64,000 bases of DNA, from NCBI RefSeq assembly GCF_030247195.1, contig NC_080671.1, forward strand, positions 27,645,543-27,709,542. The letters run 5' to 3'. Positions 56,824 to 64,000 of the stretch are shown here, piece by piece; the stretch's first letter is position 1; every line of letters begins with the position of its first letter. A program made the position numbers and the translations under genes. Origin of the DNA: Topomyia yanbarensis. Lineage: Eukaryota > Arthropoda > Insecta > Diptera > Culicidae. The notes below the pieces were generated by a model. The model saw nothing but the letters and a program-made list of their open reading frames with translations. It was not told the DNA's origin and did no database searches.

Positions 56824-57891
56824 TATTTCATTCAATTTGTTAGTTTGAGTCAATTTATTCTATTAATTTTATACTTATTTCTAAATATAGTCTAAATTTT
56901 CATTAATTAAGCTAATATAATTTGATTCGTGTATTTTATAATTTTGATTTACTACTTCGCATGAGTTCTGCAAACTAATGAATGATCCAACAGTGATATG
57001 TGTAAGAAATGTCTCATCTCACTGCTAGGTGGATTAAATCGGTTTTTTTGTACATTTCATTCATATCATTCATTTAACTTATTTTATTCATTGTTTTCCT
57101 TCTATGCATTCTCTTTGTTTTTTTCCAGTTTTTAGTTTCTTCATTTTAATAATTTGACTATTTTTCAGATTTATTCATTTCATCCAAAATATTTATTCGA
57201 CACAATTTATTTTTTTCAATTAATTTATAACTTTTTAACATCGCCTTCTTTTTCATTTTAATCAATTCATTTTCTTCTTTTTATTCATTTAATCAATCCT
57301 ATTCGTTTCGTTTATTTGATTCGTTTGTTTTATTTATTCATTTTATTCAATTCATTTACTCTTTTATTAGTTTTATTCTTTTCATTCATTCCAAAAATTT
57401 TATTCATTTTATACATTTCATTCATTTGATTCATTGTTTTCACTGGATTCATTAAATTCGTTCTATACATTTGACTAATTTGTTTCATTTGATTTAATTG
57501 ATTCATTTGATTCATTTCTTTAATTTTAATAATTTCATGATCAGTCATTCCACTTGTTTATTTCATTCAATTTGTTAGTTTGAGTCAATTTAATTTATTC
57601 AATTAATTTTATAACTATTTTTAAATATTGACTATTTTTTCATTTATTGAGCTAATACAGTTTGATTTATGTATTTTATTTATTTGATTTATACAAATTT
57701 ATACATTTATACAAATGAGTACAATCATTTTATGAATGTGAAAAAATTTTTTTTTTGCATTTTTTGCTTTATTTTTTATTTTGTTCGTTTTATTGATTTT
57801 CTATATTCTGCAAATTAATGAATGATCCAACAGTGACACGTGTAAGAAATGTCTCATCTCATTGCTAGGTGGATTAAGTTGGTTTTTTCTT
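56824..57891 (+). repeat. Pair of direct repeats around a T-rich ATTCATTT array
   Basis: The segment at 56824-57051 is repeated at 57557-57891: ATTCAATTTGTTAGTTTGAG near the start and GAATGATCCAACAGTGA, then GTAAGAAATGTCTCATCTCA, near the end. Between them is a low-complexity TTCATTTGAT-type array. The antisense MNQMNQ-like frame at 57330-57548 is produced by this array. Confidence 0.65.
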
Positions 57892-59100
57892 TCTCTTTCG
57901 ATTTTAGATATGTCTTTTTTGAAAAAAAAAAAACGCTCAGGAACATTCTATTTATTCTGGTCTTTACCGACCCAACACGACGGCCCACAATGTATGGTCC
58001 ACTAACGACAATTCCGGAAGTCCTGTGTTCCGGACATATTCCAGAACTAAAGCCATTTCGGTGATAACTGAACCAATTTTCACTAACCAAGTCTCAATTG
58101 GAAGGTATAATATTAAGTTGGCTATTGCACCCCACATCCACCTCTCACCCTCTTTCTCCTAACCCCCTCCCCTCAACTCTCTCATCTCCTTCTCAGACCA
58201 ACCTCGCACCTGCATGTTCTTCATCCACCCCGTATACCAAAATAAGTTAGGCCGAACCCACCTCGCATTTCAAAATATTTTAGCCTGTGTGCAGAAAGAT
58301 GCCTTTTTGTGAATTAGACAATTGCATAAAAGTGGCCAAATCACCAGCGTAATGGCAACCGGAGCTGTCGAAGTACACACAGAAATATCTGGTTTAGCAG
58401 GCTTTCTGTACCTGTGGTTTGAAAAGCGGTTTCATAGCAACCGAGTCCGTAAATCAAGAAAGAGTGCATGGAAAAACGTCTGCTCTCACGAAGCAACACG
58501 ATTGTTTACTCCAACACTCTAGCAATTTGCAGGCAATTTTATAGAAGAAAGATTTTTGAAATCCATTGCAAAATTCTTCGGTTTTCCATGATGTTTTTGT
58601 ATATTTTCTATAAATTTCAAAAAAACTATCTTCCATAAATTATAACCTGCATTAATTGTAACAGATTGATGTATCAATATGTCTATGTCATCGCATTGAA
58701 TACAATGTTATAGGCTGAATAAAGGTTTACCTTGCATGCTTTTCGCGCTTCCATTCTTTGATAATGCGACTTGTAACAGACATGTTGGTTGGTAGGTACT
58801 TAAAATGGTATTTTTCGAACAAAAAAGAGGCATAGAAAAAGATACGAAATAGTAACTTTTCCGATCGGAAAAAATCACGAATAATCTGTGTCTCACGACA
58901 ATTTCATTGCTGGTTAGTTAATTAAAATCCGTCAATTAGGTTGCCCGTAGGAATGTTTTAAAAATAAATGGACTAAAAACTTCAAATGTCAATATTACTT
59001 TAAAAAAGTTTTTGAGTTTGAGCTTGAGCTTGTGCGACCACCCCTGGCTGCTACTCGATCTGCACTAGCTGAAGTTGCACAGGGAATCAGTAGATAATTA
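57892..59100. other. Gene-free stretch with dispersed repeat
   Basis: Part of it (57950-58110: TTTACCGACCCAACACGACG, TATTCCAGAACTAAAGCCAT, TGAACCAATTTTCACTAAC) has the phrasing of common mosquito repeats. No gene was recognised. Confidence 0.35.
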
Positions 59101-59385
59101 TTATCTTCTAATACCTGAACCGTACACTAAAAACTAAGCAACAAACTCACGGTCCGCGCGATCATTCAAAAACACACGCGAATATGCATATGACCAGTTA
59201 TATACACAGTTACAAAATCGAATATAAACAAGTATAAACACGCGAAATCACATACGTTCTGACATACGCGACAAACACGTGAACATACAAGCGCTTGAGT
59301 TTTTCGCGATCTTCCACGCACATCTACGGTTGCGGTCTCACAAACTTAATAAAACCACGGGATAAAATGAGCTTTTTAACACTTA
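59101..59385 (+). repeat. Isolated copy of the CGCGA-rich repeat
   Basis: It has the same ordered landmarks as the array at 2800-4300: CACGGTCCGCGCG, CACACGCGAATATG, TTACAAAATCGAATATA, CATACGCGACAAACACG, TTTTCGCGATC and GCGGTCTCA. Only about 60% of a unit is present. The repeat is therefore dispersed as well as tandem. Confidence 0.6.
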
Positions 59386-60469
59386 TAAATTGGCATCACA
59401 TAATCACAAAATACATAAAATAGCTATCAAACCTTATGGAGAAACATATTGTATCTATTTCTGAACAGCCAACTGTTCAATGCACCTTTTCATCGCATTC
59501 TGCAGCGCAATTATTCGTCAAGTATACATCAATCCATTAACCCTACCCCAACCCACACCCTGTTCCTCTCCCATGGCGTTTTGGTGGTTCGCATAGACTA
59601 TTCTGCCATTACCTCTCCTATCATCGGCCTTGGACTGACTTGCGCTCCCATTGCCCCACCAAACGCTGCAAAATGAAAATGATAAAACTTTTCAACGCGT
59701 TTTGGGCTAAGTCGATTGCGTTTCTTACTGTGAATCCACCTAAACGTACTAAACATTTTTTCTACTGTTGCTGATGTAGTTGATGCCGAAAGAATTCGGA
59801 TTGAGATTTGTGAGAGTTCTGATTACGGTTCATACTAATGACGAATGTCAAGGCCACTCGCTTTCTGTATATTACTCACTTTTACTTTTCACCGAACTAA
59901 ATAGGTATTTTCTAAATTTTGTGTGAATACCTACCTCATTTCGCTAAAAGTATAGCAACCCCTACAATGAGTAACATTAAAAGTAGTTTGGGCATCACAC
60001 GATTATTCTGATTTTCACTAGTTAGAGTAACAATGACTATTGTTCCCAGTATTATATGAAACTAGTTGAAATATGGAATTAGAATGTGAAAATTGGATTT
60101 AAACTTCAAGTTTAAAAATCGGACAGGAGCTTTTCGATTATATTCTACAGAATAAAAACCGTAAAAAAGTATATCCGGTTGTTACAAAGGACTTTTATTT
60201 ATACAACTTTTAATCTTGAATGTAACGTTGTACGGAATTTCCCGTGGGCGAATTATACTGGATGTTCATCCTTGCCGACTTTTTTGGGTGAGAATAGTCT
60301 AAGCGATTCTCATGCTCAAGGACCTCTGTCCGATTTTTGCGCTTGATGTTTATATTCGATTTTTACATGCTAAGATATCTGGAGTGGGTTCTACAAAGTA
60401 TGTTTTATTCTTGCGACTTTTATTTTCGGTCTCTCAAATGTAAATGCAAGATTCTTTTTTTTATTTTCT
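59386..60469. other. Gene-free stretch
   Basis: No recognisable gene or repeat boundary. Confidence 0.4.
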
Positions 60470-60593
60470 GCAACCCCCCGGAAGTCGCGCAAATGGCCCA
60501 CTGAACGAGCAGCCGCTGGTGCTCTAAGACGATTTCGCTAGATTTTCAGAGCAGTGTGTACTCAGTGCACTAGCGCGACTGCCGAAAGATTAA
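60470..60593 (+). mobile_element. TTAA-type MITE, copy D (left TTAA decayed)
   Basis: It matches copy C (37504-37621): CCCGGAAGTCGCGCA, GGCCCACTGAACGA, CTAAGACGATTTCGCTAG, CACTAGCGCGACTGCCG. The right end keeps TTAA; the left reads GCAA, so it has mutated. It is an older copy. Confidence 0.7.
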
Positions 60594-61763
60594 AAAACAT
60601 TAAAACGAAAAAACCCATATTTCGTCCGGGTTAAAATGATTTGGGAGAAAAAACCCGGTTAAAACCCACAAATAAAAACCCGGGAAGATGGAATTTTTCC
60701 CATCGGTTTCCCATCACTTCTGGTGGCCATTAGGATAAGAAATTTTCGATAAAAAAAACATCCGTAAATCAGTACTAAAGCTATATGCATTTAAATTTTG
60801 AACGACCGGAAACAATTTTCTTCATGTAAACGATAACAGAGCTATTGAATAACTCCATGAACGTACACGGCAAGCACCAGTGAAGACGATTCAGGCAAGC
60901 TGTTTTCCGCGGCAAACATTGACATTAACCTTCTAGTTATAAGAATTGTATGAACCATAACTGGGGACAATAAATGCGTTGGCCAAAAATATCTTCTAAC
61001 AAAATAGCTTAAAACATTTTTGGTTCAACCAGAATTACTAAACCATAGTTTGAGAAATTCGGATGGGGGGATGCTAAAATTTAATGTAAGTTTGATAAAT
61101 TATTGAAAGTTCAGAAACATAAGTGCTCTCACAGATGTCATTCCAGTCTACAAATAAAAGGAATCTCTATGGACAGCTTTCAAATCTCTATAGATTATTT
61201 TTTCTATAATATGTCAATAAGTCAAAGAATGTGCACTTTGAAAGCGGAGTAAATGTTCGAAAAGTTTTTCAAACGTCAAGGTCACATAATTTCGAAATCA
61301 TGAACCTTGAAGGTTTTATCCTAAATACGTTTATTTAGGCCCAAATGCTGTAGCTTAACGAGGCCGATAATTCATTTTTTTTTAAATTACATGTCACATG
61401 GTAGTGGGGAAAGGGAAAGCCGTATTTAGGGGCGGCTTGCTCCCCTCTTATGTAAGTAAAGGAAAAAGGTAGGAAGTGGGATACATATAGTGTAATTGAC
61501 ATCGTCGTTTGCTGATTGATCATTGTGGCGGATATGCACACTTTGTTGTAGTTTCCAGCCTGTAATCGCAGGGGCGAGGGGAGGGTCGATATTTCGGATA
61601 ATTATTGGCACTCTATATCATCTGCATGTGCGGTATGTCATGATGTTCTGGATAGACGGTTATCAAATAGGGTATGCACGGAAGACTCGTGAAGCAATGC
61701 CATATTGTAGATACAGGAATAGGTTGGTGAGATTCTACTGTGAATGAGAGAGGGTAAAATGTA
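60594..61763. other. Gene-free stretch; may contain the I-group element's 3' UTR
   Basis: No host gene was recognised. The part just below 61764 should contain the 3' UTR of the minus-strand element, but the terminus was not identified. Confidence 0.35.
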
Positions 61764-63620
61764 TTAAACTTGAACATCAATGGTTTTCAAAAAGATATAG
61801 ATAAGAAAAATATAGGGGTGGTCACGGCTTGCCAGGACGTCCCGGACTGGCACATAGGGTGATCTACCTCGGGCCCGAAGGGAATCTATTAGTTGGGACC
61901 TGGCAACACAGTACTCTGCGCACAGCCAAACAACATGCTCGATGTCGTGATAGCCGTTCTCACAAACACAATGATTACTTTCAGCAAGCCCTATACGACG
62001 GAGATGCGCGTCAAACGAGTAATGGTTGGACATGATCCTTGACATCGTACGAATAAAGTCCCGGTTCACATCCAACCCCTTAAACCAAGCATTCGTTGAT
62101 ACCTTCGGGATAATGGAATGTAGCCACCGTCCCAGATGCCCATTGCTCCATGAGGTTTGCCAACTATCGAGCGTCCTCTGACGAGAGATACTGAAAAATT
62201 CATTGAAACAAATTGGTCTTTCGTAAGTGTCGCCTTCTAATGCGCCCACCTTGGCTAAATAGTCCGCCTTCTCGTTGCCCGCAATAGAACAATGTGACGG
62301 GACCCAAACCAAAGTAATCTGGTAAGATTTTTCAGATAAAGCACTCAGATATTCCCGTATTTTCCCCAGGAAATACGGTGAGTGCTTTCCAGGCTTCGCC
62401 GCACGGATGGCCTCAATGGAGCTGAGACTATCCGAAACGATGAAGTAATGGTCTGAGGGCAGGGTGTCAATGATCCCGAGAGTATACTGAATGGCAGCTA
62501 ATTCTGCGACGTAAATTGAAGCAGGATCATTGAGTTTGAATGAGGCAGCAAGATTTTCGTTGAAGATACCGAAGCCTGTGGACCCATCGAGGATTGATCC
62601 GTCAGTGTAGAACATTTTGGCGCAGTCGACTTGATGGTATTTGTTATAGAAAATATTTGGGACCACTTGTGGGCGAATATGATCCGGAATTACACAAATC
62701 TCTTCCTTCATGGATGTATCGAAAAATACAGTTGGATCAGAAGTATCTAAGAGATGAGCCCGGTTGACGTTATACGTAGATGAATTGATGTTCTGAGCCA
62801 TATAATCGAAGTACAAGGACATGAATCGGGTCTGAGAATTAAGCTCGACAAGCCTTTCGCAATTTGCAATCACCAATGGGTTCAGAATATCGCATCGAAT
62901 GAGCAATCGACATGAGAGGTCCCAGAATCGATCTTTCAGCGGAAGAACGCCCGCCAGTACTTCGAGATTCAATGATGGGTGGAGTGTATGCAAGCAACGA
63001 TACTGGATTCGCTCCAGTTTGATGAAGTGTATGTTCGCAGCGGAGCGAAAGCAGAAACATCCGTACTCCAACACTGATAATATCGTTGTTTGGTACAGCC
63101 TGATCAGGTCTCCTGGGTGGGTACCCCACCATGTTCCAGTTATTGTACGGAAAAAGTTTATCCTTTGTTGGCACTTCTGTTTCAGATACCTAATGTGACA
63201 TCCCCAGGTATCTTTAGAGTCGAACCATACCCCGAGATATTTGATTGTTGAAGCCTGAGCAATAGTTTGATCCATTAATTGAAGCTGTAGTTGCGCTGCT
63301 TCACGCTTTCTAGAAAATACGACTAGCTCAGTTTTCTCCGTGGAGAACTCGATACCCAGCTGGAGAGCCCAAGCAGACAAATTGTCCAAGGTATCTTGCA
63401 GTGGTCCTCGCAAGTCGACGGCTTTAGGACCTGTAATAGAGACCACACCGTCATCTGCAAGCTGCCTTAGCGTGCAGGAATTGACAAGACATTCGTCAAT
63501 GTCATTCACGTAAAAATCGTAGAGGAGAGGGCTTAAACATGAGCCCTGGGGAAGGCCCATGTAGCGAAATCGTGATGTCGATAAATCGCCATGCGAGAAA
63601 TGCATTTGTTTTTCAGACAA
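61764..63620 (-). pseudogene. RT (partial), RNase H and C-terminal Cys/His domain
   Basis: This single 618-residue frame runs from just before the GLPQG block (residues 22-26) to the end of the polyprotein. The RT active site reads ADD at residues 55-57. The RNase H keeps all visible catalytic blocks, including FYTDGS. The first Met is inside RT, so it is not a real start; the upstream part is shifted into other frames at 63613-63961. Confidence 0.85.
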
Positions 63621-63961
63621 CAGGTTTTAAAATTGGTGAAAGACCATGCTGGTGCAACTTCTCATAAAGAATGTTGATAGAAACTGAATCGAAAGCCCCC
63701 TTAATATCCAAGAATACTGATGCCATCTGCTCTTTGTTAGCATATGCCATTTGAATTTCTGTTGAGAGCAACGCAAGGCAATCGTTCGTCCCTTTGCCTT
63801 TGTGTATCTGACAGTAAGCCATTTGTTTCGACCCAATTATCGAGGCGAAACGAGATAATTTTTTCGAATAACTTCCGGATACAGGACAGCATTGCAATCG
63901 GACGATACGAGTTGTGGTTGGAGGCTGGTTTTCCTGGTTTTTGGATGGCGATGACCCTCAT
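63613..63961 (-). pseudogene. RT N-terminal part, two frames
   Basis: Two overlapping frames (63737-63961 and 63613-63897) carry consecutive RT blocks: YRPIAMLSCIRKLFEKII in the first and KGKGTNDCLALLSTEIQMAY, then FLDIKGAFDSV, in the second. A frameshift near 63800-63830 separates them, and another near 63613 separates the second from the long frame below. The element is thus inactive at this locus, unless these shifts are sequencing errors. Confidence 0.75.
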
Positions 63962-64000
63962 CTGTCTCCAGTCATGTGGGACGATGTTACCCTTTCAGTT

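Larger units (their letters stand above)
61764..63961 (-). mobile_element. I-group non-LTR retrotransposon, 3' part, runs off the right edge
   Basis: Reading the minus strand from the window edge, RT begins with AIQKPGKPASNHNSYRPIAM and passes to SVFLDIKGAFDSV. After a break it continues with MGLPQGSCLSPLLYDFYVND, the catalytic LADD and the thumb KYLGVWFD. An RNase H domain follows (FYTDGS, AELAAIQYT, DSLSSIEAIR, VPSHCSIAGNEKADYLAK), and the protein ends with a CxC-HD-H-C cluster. RT plus RNase H indicates the I/LOA/R1-like side of non-LTR elements. A shorter copy lies at 15586-16570. Confidence 0.88.

Noticed and set aside
57330..57548. Asn/Met-rich repetitive minus-strand frame
   Set aside because: It is generated by the ATTCATTTGAT low-complexity array.
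1..64000. CRISPR array, prokaryotic operon or tRNA genes
   Set aside because: No regularly spaced short repeats of CRISPR type and no canonical tRNA were seen. The tRNA-like boxes belong to SINEs, and gene structure is eukaryotic throughout.

Overview
The window is nuclear DNA from an insect, most likely a mosquito and probably a culicine such as Aedes or Culex. The conserved genes are animal genes, most introns are short (56-81 nt), and most of the rest is transposon debris. That debris includes tRNA-derived SINEs, miniature inverted-repeat elements (MITEs) and non-LTR retrotransposons of kinds common in mosquitoes. The genus is an inference from pattern, not from a search.

Five cellular genes can be supported. 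(1) 9272-10222 (+) is a serine hydrolase-like alpha/beta hydrolase of the SERHL/kraken type, in one exon. (2) 10888-11885 (-) is a paralogue of it, convergent with the first, with a 62-nt intron after a six-codon first exon. (3) 19427-20434 (-) is kynurenine formamidase (arylformamidase), in three exons. (4) 28502-31462 (+) is a Daxx homologue, an H3.3 histone chaperone, in three exons with SUMO-interacting-type motifs at both ends. (5) 33212-33770 (-) is ribosomal protein RpS21, with three coding exons (the last holds only 10 coding nt) and a likely 5' UTR exon at about 33861-33927. Daxx and RpS21 are convergent. The exon joins were worked out by hand from splice signals, reading frame and family similarity.

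Region 1-9 kb: minisatellite, a TTAA-flanked MITE, a roughly 475-bp CGCGA-rich tandem repeat (2.8-4.3 kb) broken by a SINE, a retroelement gag relic and older dispersed repeats. Region 9-20.5 kb: the hydrolase pair and the formamidase, separated by relics of an RT-encoding element, a BEL/Pao integrase, an I-group non-LTR element, a SINE and a Harbinger-like MITE. Region 21-27.5 kb: a nested island of inverted and direct repeats with a perfect 59-bp-arm hairpin. Region 28-34 kb: Daxx and RpS21. Region 34-50 kb: no gene recognised, but many foldback elements, two SINE copies and two long near-perfect palindromes. Region 50-56 kb: a decayed CR1-like non-LTR element on the minus strand, with a hAT-type and a Harbinger-type MITE nested in it. 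Region 56-61 kb: T-rich duplications and repeats. Region 61.7 kb to the end: the 3' part of an I-group non-LTR element (RT plus RNase H) that runs off the right edge.

I found no convincing tRNA, rRNA, CRISPR or prokaryotic-style system. The most unusual signals are the long hairpins, the small-element families with readable target-site duplications, and the layered insertions.
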